A stretch of 64,000 nt of DNA from Nonomuraea sediminis (GTDB taxonomy: Bacteria; Actinomycetota; Actinomycetes; Streptosporangiales; Streptosporangiaceae), in NCBI RefSeq assembly GCF_018531495.1, contig NZ_JAHDTI010000014.1, positions 1-64,000 on the forward strand. Reading direction: 5' to 3'. The notes beneath the pieces are model-generated. The model ran no database searches. It was not told the origin of the DNA and worked only from the letters and a program-made list of their open reading frames with translations. Shown here one piece after another: positions 9,484 to 16,489 of this stretch. Within the stretch, counting starts at the first letter, position 1. Each line of letters opens with the position of its first letter. A program made the position numbers and the translations under genes.

Positions 9484-9960
9484 ATGGTGGAGGACCCTCT
9501 GGCCACTGCCGATTGCCTGCAGATCACCCGCGAGATGGGTTTCGACAGACTCCTGTCGGCCGACCAGCCGTACACCACCTCGTGCCCGCTCCCTTTTCAG
9601 GCGGACTCCGTCAAGACCGCGCGCGATGTCACGCGCTCGACGCTGCTGCGCTGGGGTCTGTCGGAGCTGAGCGACGACGCCGCGCTGGTCGTCTCCGAGC
9701 TCGTCACCAACGCCGTCAGGTACGCCGTCTACGCCGGCGCGCGGCGCGACATCCAGCTGCTGCTGATGCGGATCACCCCGCACGTGCTGCTGGCGGTGGC
9801 CGACCCGAGCGACGACGTGCCCACGCCCAAGGAGCCCGACTTCGTCTCCGAGAACGGCCGCGGGCTGTACATCGTGGAGACCTACAGCCAGTGCTGGGGC
9901 TGGGACCCGCTGGCGCGCGGCGGCAAGGCCGTCTGGGCGCTCTTCCGCACCGAGTCCTGA
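9484..9960 (+). CDS. ATP-binding protein, RsbW-like anti-sigma kinase family
   Basis: Cytoplasmic protein of 158 residues with a HATPase_c fold. The N-box-like segment is VVSELVTNAVRYA and the glycine-rich segment is ENGRGLYIVETYS near the C-terminus. Family members bind ATP and act as sigma-factor or antisigma partners, often phosphorylating an STAS protein; no STAS or sigma gene is nearby. The ATG at 9484 is preceded by GGGAGG. It is divergent from the DUF5753 regulator, a recurrent actinomycete pairing that suggests joint control, although the biochemical link is not established here. A stem-loop at about 9967-9990 follows the stop. Confidence 0.85.
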   Translation: MVEDPLATADCLQITREMGFDRLLSADQPYTTSCPLPFQADSVKTARDVTRSTLLRWGLSELSDDAALVVSELVTNAVRYAVYAGARRDIQLLLMRITPHVLLAVADPSDDVPTPKEPDFVSENGRGLYIVETYSQCWGWDPLARGGKAVWALFRTES

Positions 9961-9966
9961 TTCATT

Positions 9967-9990
9967 ACCCTTTCTTGGTAGAGAAGGGGA
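9967..9990 (+). terminator. candidate terminator after the ATPase gene
   Basis: CCCTTTCT and AGAGAAGGG form a short hairpin with a TGGT loop and one bulge, seven bases beyond the stop codon of the RsbW-like gene. Confidence 0.4.
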
Positions 9991-10065
9991 GTACCTCTCA
10001 ACGCGCCTGATCGTCAGGACGGCTCTCGCAGCCCGGTCAGGTGGGCCGCTCCGGCGGCGAGGGAG

Positions 10066-10095
10066 ACCTTCCAGCTTTCAACCGAGGCTGGAGGT
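10066..10095 (+). promoter_or_regulatory. stem-loop sequestering the ribosome-binding site of the M48 gene
   Basis: ACCTTCCAGC (10066-10075) can pair with GCTGGAGGT (10087-10095), leaving an 11-base loop and one bulged base. The 3' arm contains GGAGG (10090-10094), the ribosome-binding site 8 bases before the ATG at 10103. Translation could therefore be gated by this fold. It could also act as a weak terminator, since TTTTC follows. Confidence 0.4.
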
Positions 10096-10102
10096 TTTCG
10101 CG

Positions 10103-10948
10103 ATGCGCATGCTGATTCCCATGAGCCTGCTGACGGCCGTCTACTGCGCCGTCCTGGCAGGACTCGTCCTCGTCGGCGTCCCCGTGCTGTACGTCGCGCT
10201 GGGCGCCGCGCTCGTGCTGCTGGTCCAGTGGGTGTGCACCGAGGCCTTGGCCCGGCGCGTCACCAGGGCCCGGTACGTCACGGCCGAGGAGGAGCCCGAT
10301 CTGCACGCCGTATTGGACAGGCTGTGCGCGCTGGCGGACCTGGGCAAGCCGCGGCTGGCGATCAGCCCGTCCGCGGCGCCGAACGCCTACACGGTGGGCA
10401 GGTCGCGGCGCAGCGCCACCATCATCGTCACCGAAGGGCTGCGGCGGCGGCTCGAGCCGGACGAGCTGACGGCGGTGCTCGCCCACGAGATCGCGCACAT
10501 CCGGCACAAGGACGTGGCCGTGATGACGCTGGCAAGCTCCTTCGCCATCGCTCTTGCGGCCTTCGCCAAGGGGACGGGGCGCGCGGTGGCCGAGGCTCCC
10601 GGCATGTTCCTGGAGGAGTTCCCCTACGGGCTGCTGATCGGGCTCACGGTGCTCGCCTCGGGGGCCGTGGCGGGGCTGACGAGCTTCGTGGCGCACCTGC
10701 CGCTGCGCTGGCTCAGCCGTTCGCGGGAGCTGGCGGCCGACCGCGCCGCCGCCGACCTGCTCGGACAGCCGTCGCTGCTCGCCTCGGCGCTGCTCAAGGT
10801 GCACGACGGCGCCGGGATCCCGGTCCGCGACCTGCGCCGGGGGCTGCCGGCGCTCGGGCTGGTGGCCGGCCGCACCTCGCGCGGCTCTCTGATGGCCACC
10901 CACCCTTCTGTGCACGTTCGCGTGGCGCGCTTGATCAACAAGCGGTAG
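10103..10948 (+). CDS. M48 family (HtpX-like) membrane metalloprotease
   Basis: Membrane-bound zinc protease of 281 residues. Two N-terminal membrane segments (about 5-45) precede the protease domain. The zinc motif HEIAH lies near residue 128 (VLAHEIAHIRHKD), further membrane segments follow, and SRELAADRAAA near 208 supplies the third zinc ligand (Glu). HtpX relatives degrade damaged membrane proteins under stress. The next gene begins 11 bp after its stop, so the two form a small operon. The start is supported by GGAGG, which can fold into a hairpin. Confidence 0.85.
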   Translation: MRMLIPMSLLTAVYCAVLAGLVLVGVPVLYVALGAALVLLVQWVCTEALARRVTRARYVTAEEEPDLHAVLDRLCALADLGKPRLAISPSAAPNAYTVGRSRRSATIIVTEGLRRRLEPDELTAVLAHEIAHIRHKDVAVMTLASSFAIALAAFAKGTGRAVAEAPGMFLEEFPYGLLIGLTVLASGAVAGLTSFVAHLPLRWLSRSRELAADRAAADLLGQPSLLASALLKVHDGAGIPVRDLRRGLPALGLVAGRTSRGSLMATHPSVHVRVARLINKR

Positions 10949-10959
10949 GTTCTCTCGCC

Positions 10960-11226
10960 GTGACTCGGTTACTGGAGCGGCTCGGGCCTGCTTCCCTGCT
11001 CGTCGCGCTGGTCGCGGTGCTCGTCGGCAGGCGCTTCGAGCAGGCCTGGGTGATGGGCGCGCTGGGGATCGCCGCGGTCGCTCTCGCGGGCGCCGGTGTA
11101 CGGCGGGCCGCCACGATCGCCACGGTCTACAACCGCAGCACCTCGGTGGCGGGGATGGCGCTCGGGCTGGTCGCGGTCGGGCTCGCCATCGTCAAGATGG
11201 CGGTCGTGCCGCTGGTCTTCTCGTGA
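10960..11226 (+). CDS. small hydrophobic membrane protein
   Basis: Predicted 88-residue protein beginning at GTG 10960 (VTRLLERLGPASLLVALVAV). It has about three hydrophobic segments: ASLLVALVAVLV, WVMGALGIAAVALAGA and GMALGLVAVGLAIVKMAVV. It starts 11 bp after the M48 protease gene in the same direction and runs to just before the tRNA-Pro gene, so it is probably cotranscribed with the protease. I recognise no family. A larger open frame through the M48 gene in this phase is only a shadow. Confidence 0.6.
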   Translation: MTRLLERLGPASLLVALVAVLVGRRFEQAWVMGALGIAAVALAGAGVRRAATIATVYNRSTSVAGMALGLVAVGLAIVKMAVVPLVFS

Positions 11227-11227
11227 G

Positions 11228-11301
11228 TCGGGGCGACAGGATTTGAACCTGCGACTTCGTGCTCCCAAAGCACGCGCGCTACCAAGCTGCGCCACGCCCC
11301 G
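11228..11301 (-). tRNA. tRNA-Pro (anticodon TGG)
   Basis: Minus-strand cloverleaf of 74 nt without an encoded CCA. The acceptor stem is CGGGGCG/CGCCCCG with discriminator A. The anticodon stem CGTGC/GCACG encloses TTTGGGA, placing anticodon TGG (codon CCA). The T-arm carries GGTTCAAATCC. It is oriented against the flanking genes. Confidence 0.95.
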
Positions 11302-11390
11302 CGGCGCCCGGTACGCACGCGCTCCGCAACTCCGGTACGCTTACGCCCTGACGACCGGATGAAGTCTAGACCAGACTTCGACCGGTTCGC

Positions 11391-11461
11391 GCGGACGTAG
11401 CTCAATGGTAGAGCCCTAGTCTTCCAAACTAGCTACGCGGGTTCGATTCCCGTCGTCCGCT
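11391..11461 (+). tRNA. tRNA-Gly (anticodon TCC)
   Basis: 71-nt cloverleaf with acceptor stem GCGGACG/CGTCCGC and discriminator T. The anticodon stem CTAGT/ACTAG encloses CTTCCAA, giving anticodon TCC (codon GGA). The T-arm GGGTTCGATTCCC is intact. A hairpin with arms GAAGTCT/AGACTTC at 11361-11379 precedes it, and a strong terminator follows. Confidence 0.95.
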
Positions 11462-11470
11462 CTCACACCG

Positions 11471-11507
11471 AAAGGCCAGGTCAACCCCTGTGGGAGACCT
11501 GGCCTTT
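11471..11507 (+). terminator. terminator of tRNA-Gly
   Basis: Perfect 12-bp arms AAAGGCCAGGTC (11471-11482) and GACCTGGCCTTT (11496-11507) end in TTTCTG. It begins 9 bases past the tRNA. Confidence 0.85.
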
Positions 11508-11596
11508 CTGATCTTCAATTGCTCTCTTCGATCTTCCGTGCCCGTCGGGGGTAGTCTCGCCGGTGAGCTGAGCATCGCGAGGAGGGTGTCGCTGCA

Positions 11597-12205
11597 GTGC
11601 GAGCTGACCCGATCTCGTTGGACGTCCTGGTGGGCGAGGTGGTTGGACGGATCGACGGCGTCCGGGGGCGGGTGCGGGTCGCGGTGGACGGTACGCCGGC
11701 GGCGGAGCCCGGGCGGCTGGCCGATGCGCTGGTGGATCCGCTCCGGGTGCTCGGGCGGAGCGTGGTCAGGGTTTCTGCGGGGGATTTTCTGCGGCCGGCT
11801 TCGCTGAGGTTCGAGTTCGGGCGGGAGGATCCCGACATCTTCTATGACGACTGGCTCGACGTGAAAGCCCTTCGCAGGGAAGTGCTCGAGGGGCGCGACG
11901 GACGGGTGCTGCCGAAGCTGTGGGACGCGGCCGCCGACCGGGCCTACCGCGTGCCGTACGAGGAACCGCCGGCGAACGGCGTGATCGTCGTGGACGGGGC
12001 CTTGCTGCTGGGGCGGGGGTTGCCGTTCGAGGTGGTCGTGCATCTGTGGCTGTCCGGCGGGGCGCTGGCGCGGCGCACCCCGCCGGAGCAGAGCTGGACG
12101 CTCCCTGCCTACGAACGGTACGAGCGCGAAGCCCGCCCCAGGCAGCTCGCTGATTTCGTGGTGAAGGCCGATGATCCGCGGCATCTGGCCAGGGTGATCA
12201 GCTGA
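11597..12205 (+). CDS. uridine kinase-like protein with degenerate P-loop
   Basis: Protein of 202 residues starting at GTG 11597. The overall pattern is that of the short actinobacterial uridine kinase-like family: a VRVAVDGT strand, FYDDWLDVKALRREVL, and VIVVDGALLLGRGL. The usual GxxxxGK(S/T) ATP loop is absent: DGTPAAEPGRLADAL occupies that place with no lysine or serine after it. It may therefore not phosphorylate nucleosides by the standard mechanism, so kinase activity should not be assumed. The 3' end overlaps the convergent HAD gene by 8 bp. Confidence 0.65.
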   Translation: MRADPISLDVLVGEVVGRIDGVRGRVRVAVDGTPAAEPGRLADALVDPLRVLGRSVVRVSAGDFLRPASLRFEFGREDPDIFYDDWLDVKALRREVLEGRDGRVLPKLWDAAADRAYRVPYEEPPANGVIVVDGALLLGRGLPFEVVVHLWLSGGALARRTPPEQSWTLPAYERYEREARPRQLADFVVKADDPRHLARVIS

Positions 12206-12791
12206 GCAGCGCCTCGATCTCCGCGATCGCCTGAGCGGTGTCACGGAAGTGCACGGCCCGCATCCCGACTCCCCGCGCCCCCTCGACGAACGCCTCCACG
12301 TCGTCGAGGAAGATCGCCTCCTCGGGACGCACGGCGAGCCGTTCGCAGGCCAGGTGGTAGATGCGCGGGTCGGGCTTGGCCACGCCCGCCTCGTGCGAGT
12401 AGACGATGTGGTCGACCAGGTCCTCGAAGCCGTAGGCGGCCTGCTCCCGCTCGCGGGCGCCCACGAAGCTGTTGCTCACGATCGCGGTCCGGTAGCGGGG
12501 GCGCAGCCCGCGCAGGTATTCGGCCAGCTCCACGTTGAGGGTCCCGAGGTACTCCACCCACACGTCCTCCATGTAGGCCTGCGCGTGGTCGCCGATGACG
12601 GCTTCGAGCGCCACCAGCACCTCCTCGAGCGACATCGCGCCGATCGTGCCCGCCTTCCACGAGGTGGCCATCCGGGTGTCGATCTCCCCCGCGTCGAGCC
12701 CGAGCCGGCGCTCCCACCGGCCCCCCACGTCCAGCCGGGGGGCGATCTCCAACACGCCGCCGATGTCGAAGATGATCGCTTGTGAAGTCAT
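12198..12791 (-). CDS. HAD superfamily hydrolase, subfamily IA
   Basis: Phosphatase-like protein of 197 residues. Motif I is IFDIGGVL (about 8-15), with the nucleophile Asp but Gly in place of the usual second Asp, as in YihX-type enzymes. Motif II Ser/Thr lies in AIVSNSF. The motif III lysine is in GVAKPDPRIYH and motif IV in IFLDDVEAFV. The likely role is a small-molecule phosphatase whose substrate cannot be read from sequence. It is divergent from the LLM flavin enzyme with only about 20 bp between start codons, and convergent with the kinase-like gene. Confidence 0.85.
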   Translation of the reverse strand: MTSQAIIFDIGGVLEIAPRLDVGGRWERRLGLDAGEIDTRMATSWKAGTIGAMSLEEVLVALEAVIGDHAQAYMEDVWVEYLGTLNVELAEYLRGLRPRYRTAIVSNSFVGAREREQAAYGFEDLVDHIVYSHEAGVAKPDPRIYHLACERLAVRPEEAIFLDDVEAFVEGARGVGMRAVHFRDTAQAIAEIEALLS

Positions 12792-12811
12792 TCAACCAAT
12801 ATAGTGAACGT

Positions 12812-13702
12812 GTGACTGATTATCTACGCCCATTGGAGTTCGGGTGCTCGCTGGTGCCCGACGCCGGCGATCCCGTGGTGGAGTACGCGGTTCATGCCGA
12901 CGAACTGGGGCTGCAGCTCCTCGGCATCCAGGACCACCCCTATCAGCGGCGCTACGTCGACACGTGGACGCTGTTGAGCGTGATCGCGGCGCGGACCGAG
13001 CGGATCCGGGTTTTCCCTGACGTGGCGTGCTTGCCGTTGCGGCCGCCTGCCGTACTGGCCAAGTCCGTGGCGAGCCTGGACCTGCTGACGGGAGGGCGCG
13101 TCGAGCTGGGCCTGGGCGCGGGCGCGTTCTGGGACGCCATCGAGGCGTACGGCGGGCCGCGCAGAACCGGCCGGGAGGCGCTCGGCGCGCTGGAAGAGGC
13201 GATCACCGTGATCAGGGCGATCTGGAGCGGCGAGCGCAACAGGCGGTTCGACGGCGAGCACTACACGCTCAAGGGCGCGCAGTCGGGGCCGGTGCCCGCG
13301 CATCCGGTCGAGATCTGGCTGGGCGTGGGCGGGCCGAAGGCGCTGGCGCTGCTCGGCAGGTCGGCCGACGGCTGGATCCCATCGTCGGGATGGGCGCCGC
13401 CCGAGCGGCTGCCCGAGCTGAACGCGCGCATCGACGAGGCCGCGACGGGGGCGGGCCGGCGGCCGGAGGACATCCGCAGGCTGTACAACCTCTCGGGCAC
13501 CGTGCAGGACGCTTCTGAGGGCTTCCTGAAGGGCCCGCCGCGGCAGTGGGTAGAGGAGCTGATCGACCTGGCCGTGGGGTACGGCGTGGACACGTTCGTG
13601 TTCTGGCCCGAGGGCGACGTGCGGGGGCAGCTGAGCGTGTTCGCCGAGGAGGTCGTGCCCGAGGTCCGCAGGCAGGTGACCCTGGAACGCGGCGGGCAAT
13701 AG
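12812..13702 (+). CDS. LLM class flavin-dependent oxidoreductase
   Basis: Luciferase-like (F420 or FMN) TIM-barrel oxidoreductase of 296 residues. Recognisable segments are GLQLLGIQDHPY, DLLTGGRVELGLGAG (the classic LTGGR motif), WSGERNRRFDGEHYTLKGA and RSADGWIPS. The GTG at 12812 (VTDYLRPLEFG) is chosen over an upstream GTG at 12782 that would overlap the divergent HAD gene. TATAGTGAAC directly precedes it and leaves almost no leader, so the transcript may be leaderless. The substrate is not predictable. It is followed 15 bp later by the TrpB2 gene, so the two may be cotranscribed. Confidence 0.85.
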   Translation: MTDYLRPLEFGCSLVPDAGDPVVEYAVHADELGLQLLGIQDHPYQRRYVDTWTLLSVIAARTERIRVFPDVACLPLRPPAVLAKSVASLDLLTGGRVELGLGAGAFWDAIEAYGGPRRTGREALGALEEAITVIRAIWSGERNRRFDGEHYTLKGAQSGPVPAHPVEIWLGVGGPKALALLGRSADGWIPSSGWAPPERLPELNARIDEAATGAGRRPEDIRRLYNLSGTVQDASEGFLKGPPRQWVEELIDLAVGYGVDTFVFWPEGDVRGQLSVFAEEVVPEVRRQVTLERGGQ

Positions 13703-13717
13703 CGCGAGACTGGGTCG

Positions 13718-15040
13718 ATGACACCCAGTCACTGGTACAACGTCGTTCCAGACCTGCCTGAGCCGCCTCCGCCGCCGCTGCACCCGGGCACGATGCAGCC
13801 GGTCGGCCCGCAAGACCTCGCGCCGCTGTTCCCGATGGAGCTGATCGGGCAGGAGGTCAGCACCGAGCGCTTCGTCCCGATCCCCGGCGAGGTGCTGGAC
13901 GTCTACCGGATGTGGCGGCCGACGCCGCTGTTCCGCGCGCGGCGGCTGGAGAAGGCCCTCGGCACGCCGGCGCGGATCTACTACAAGTACGAGGGGGTCT
14001 CCCCCGCCGGGTCGCACAAGCCGAACACGGCCGTCCCGCAGGCGTACTACAACGCGCGCGAGGGCGTGCGCAGGCTCACCACCGAGACCGGCGCCGGGCA
14101 GTGGGGCAGCGCGCTGGCGTTCGCCTGCTCCCAGTTCGACCTGGAGTGCGAGGTCTGGATGGTGCGGGCCTCCTACGACCAGAAGCCCTACCGCCGCTCG
14201 CTCATGCAGGTGTACGGCGCGACCGTGCACGCCAGCCCGTCGCCGCTGACGAGCGCGGGCAGCAAGGTGCTGGCCGACGAGCCCGGCTCGCCCGGCAGCC
14301 TGGGCATCGCGATCAGCGAGGCGGTCGAGGTGGCCGGCGCCTCCGACGACACGCGGTACGCGCTCGGCTCGGTGCTCAACCACGTGCTGATGCACCAGAC
14401 CGTGATCGGCGAGGAGGCGCTCAAGCAGCTGCCCGAGATGCCGGACCTGATCGTCGGCTGCACCGGCGGCGGGTCCAACTTCGCGGGCCTGTTCTTCCCG
14501 TTCCTGCGCGAGAAGCTGGCCGGCAGGGTGGCCACCACGTTCCGCGCGGTCGAGCCGGCCGCCTGCCCGTCGTTCACCCGCGGCCGCTACTCCTACGACT
14601 TCGGCGACACGGCCGGGTTCACACCGCTGCTGAAGATGCACACGCTGGGGCACGACTTCGTCCCCGACCCCATCCACGCGGGCGGGCTGCGGTACCACGG
14701 CATGTCGCCGCTGCTGTCGCACATGTACGAGCTGGGCATGTTCGAGGCCGTGGCCAAGTCGCAGACCGAGTGCTTCGAGGCGGGCGTCCGCTTCGCCCGC
14801 ACCGAGGGCATCGTGCCGGCGCCCGAGCCCACCCACGCGCTGGCCGAGACCATCGCCGAGGCGCTGAGGTGCAAGGAGAGCGGGCAGGAGAAGGTGATCC
14901 TGACCGCGCTGTGCGGCCACGGCCACTTCGACCTGGCCGCCTACGACCGCTACCTGTCTGGCGAGATGGAGGATTACGACCTCCCGCAGGAGAAGATCGA
15001 CGACGCTCTGGCTAGGTTGGGGTCATGGACGTCGATGTGA
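13718..15040 (+). CDS. trpB2: TrpB-like PLP-dependent enzyme (TrpB2 type)
   Basis: Tryptophan synthase beta-like protein of 440 residues. The PLP lysine lies in GSHKPNT (about residue 100) and the phosphate-binding loop in GCTGGGSNFAGL (about 249). The length and the N-terminal extension (LPEPPPPPLHPGT) fit the TrpB2 class, which condenses indole with serine without needing TrpA. No trpA or other trp gene is present, so it may salvage indole or act on another substrate. Its last 16 bp overlap the following flavoprotein gene, which suggests translational coupling. Confidence 0.88.
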   Translation: MTPSHWYNVVPDLPEPPPPPLHPGTMQPVGPQDLAPLFPMELIGQEVSTERFVPIPGEVLDVYRMWRPTPLFRARRLEKALGTPARIYYKYEGVSPAGSHKPNTAVPQAYYNAREGVRRLTTETGAGQWGSALAFACSQFDLECEVWMVRASYDQKPYRRSLMQVYGATVHASPSPLTSAGSKVLADEPGSPGSLGIAISEAVEVAGASDDTRYALGSVLNHVLMHQTVIGEEALKQLPEMPDLIVGCTGGGSNFAGLFFPFLREKLAGRVATTFRAVEPAACPSFTRGRYSYDFGDTAGFTPLLKMHTLGHDFVPDPIHAGGLRYHGMSPLLSHMYELGMFEAVAKSQTECFEAGVRFARTEGIVPAPEPTHALAETIAEALRCKESGQEKVILTALCGHGHFDLAAYDRYLSGEMEDYDLPQEKIDDALARLGSWTSM

Positions 15041-16308
15041 TCGTGCTGGGAATGGGGCCGGGCGGCGAGGATGTCGCGGAGCGGCTGGCCGAGGCCGGGC
15101 TCCAGGTCGCGGGTGTGGAGGCCAACCTGGTCGGGGGCGAGTGCCCCTACTGGGGGTGCGTGCCCTCCAAGATGATGATCCACGCAGCCGCGGCACCGAA
15201 CCCCGACTGGACGGCGCTGACGCGCCGGATCAGGAAGGAGGCCACCGACGACTGGAACGACAAGGTGGCCGCCGACCGCTTCGTCGGCAAGGGCGGTCAC
15301 CTGGTCAGGGGCCACGGCCGGATCACCGGGCCGCGCGAGGTGACGGTCGGTGACCAGGTGCTGCGGGCGCGCAAGGGCATCGTGATCGCCACGGGCTCGC
15401 AGCCGGCCGTCCCGCCCATCGAGGGGCTGCAGGGCACGCCGTACTGGACCAACCACCAGGCGATCGAGGCCGAGGAGCTGCCGAAGTCGCTGATCGTGCT
15501 CGGGGGCGGGGCGATCGGGGTGGAGCTGGCGCAGGTGTTCGCGCGCTTCGGCACCCGGGTGACCGTGCTCGAGGGCTCGGACAAGGTGCTGTCCATGGAG
15601 GAGCCCGAGTCGGGCGAGCTGATCTGCAAGGTCTTCGCCGACGAGGGCATCGACGTGCACGCGGGCGTGCACGTCTCGCGCGTCGAGCACGACGGCTCCA
15701 TGTTCACGCTGGACGGCGCGCGGGCCGAGAAGCTGCTGGTCGCCACCGGGCGGCGGGTCGATCTGAAGGCGATCGGCGTGGGCGCGATCGGGGTCGACGA
15801 GAACGCCAGGGCCGTCCCGACGGACGCGCGGATGCGGGTCGCCGACGGCGTGTGGGCGCTGGGCGACGCGGTCGGCCACGGCGCGTTCACGCACATGTCG
15901 ATGTACCACGCCGACATCATCGTCAAGGAGATCCTCGGGCAGCCCTCACACGACGCCGAGTACCACGCGGTGCCGCGGGTGACGTTCACCGATCCCGAGG
16001 TCGGGGCGGTCGGGCTGACCGAGGCGCAGGCCCGCGACAAGGGGCTCGACGTGCGGGTCGCGGTCGGCGACCTGGGCACGCGCGGGTGGATCGCGCAGGC
16101 CCAGGGGTTCGTCAAGCTCGTGGCCGCCGACGGGGTCCTGGTGGGCGCGACCTGCGCCGGCCCCAGCGGTGGCGAGGTGCTGGGGCTGCTGACGCTGGCC
16201 GTGCACGACAGGATCCCGCTCGAGCGGCTCGACGAGATGATCTATGCGTATCCCACCTTCCACCGTGCCGTCTCGGCGGTGGTGCGGGAGCTCGTCAGTT
16301 CGCGTTAG
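15025..16308 (+). CDS. FAD-dependent pyridine nucleotide-disulfide oxidoreductase
   Basis: Flavoprotein of 427 residues related to dihydrolipoamide dehydrogenase and mercuric reductase. The FAD Rossmann motif is GMGPGGEDVA (about 9-18). The redox-active pair is Cys40-PYWG-Cys45 and the NAD(P) motif is GGGAIGVELA. The C-terminal His-Glu base pair of true disulfide reductases is not evident: AYPTFHRAVSAV stands where HPTxxE is expected. The substrate may therefore be a quinone or another acceptor. It overlaps the TrpB2 gene at its start, and its 3' end overlaps the antisense bL37 gene by 14 bp. Confidence 0.82.
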   Translation: MDVDVIVLGMGPGGEDVAERLAEAGLQVAGVEANLVGGECPYWGCVPSKMMIHAAAAPNPDWTALTRRIRKEATDDWNDKVAADRFVGKGGHLVRGHGRITGPREVTVGDQVLRARKGIVIATGSQPAVPPIEGLQGTPYWTNHQAIEAEELPKSLIVLGGGAIGVELAQVFARFGTRVTVLEGSDKVLSMEEPESGELICKVFADEGIDVHAGVHVSRVEHDGSMFTLDGARAEKLLVATGRRVDLKAIGVGAIGVDENARAVPTDARMRVADGVWALGDAVGHGAFTHMSMYHADIIVKEILGQPSHDAEYHAVPRVTFTDPEVGAVGLTEAQARDKGLDVRVAVGDLGTRGWIAQAQGFVKLVAADGVLVGATCAGPSGGEVLGLLTLAVHDRIPLERLDEMIYAYPTFHRAVSAVVRELVSSR

Positions 16309-16372
16309 GGCGCTTGCCGTGGTTCGAGCGCTTCTTCTTGCGGGCCCTGCCCTTGCGTGCGCGCCTGGCCAT
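16295..16372 (-). CDS. large ribosomal subunit protein bL37
   Basis: Encodes a 25-residue, very basic peptide starting MARRARKGRARKKKRS and ending NHGKRPNAN. The ending matches the NHGKRPNA tail of mycobacterial bL37, the tiny 50S protein found in cryo-EM structures of actinobacterial ribosomes (from memory). A strong GGAGGAG ribosome-binding site precedes the ATG at 16372. The gene is easily missed because of its size. It overlaps the 3' end of the flavoprotein gene on the other strand and is divergent from the DeoR regulator. Confidence 0.85.
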   Translation of the reverse strand: MARRARKGRARKKKRSNHGKRPNAN

Positions 16373-16433
16373 GAGATCTCCTCCCTCAGGTCCTAGATCC
16401 CAACCTCTCGCGCCTTCCGCCTGAGCACAAGCG

Positions 16434-16473
16434 ACATTCCCCAACATAGTCGTGTCATAATTTGGTGGAATGT
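16434..16473 (+). promoter_or_regulatory. inverted repeat over the deoR-galT promoter (candidate operator)
   Basis: ACATTCCCCAA (16434-16444) pairs with TTGGTGGAATGT (16462-16473) apart from one bulge. A -10-like CATAAT (16456-16461) lies between the arms, and the regulator's GTG is at 16490. An autoregulatory operator for the DeoR protein is likely, though binding is inferred. Confidence 0.45.
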
Positions 16474-16489
16474 GTTGGAAGGAGGGGGC

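Noticed and set aside
12824..14926. 700-codon minus-strand frame over the LLM and TrpB2 genes
   Set aside because: It crosses two genes with clear family motifs, shows low-complexity composition (RRRPHPVDVQH style), and has no start signal or domain.
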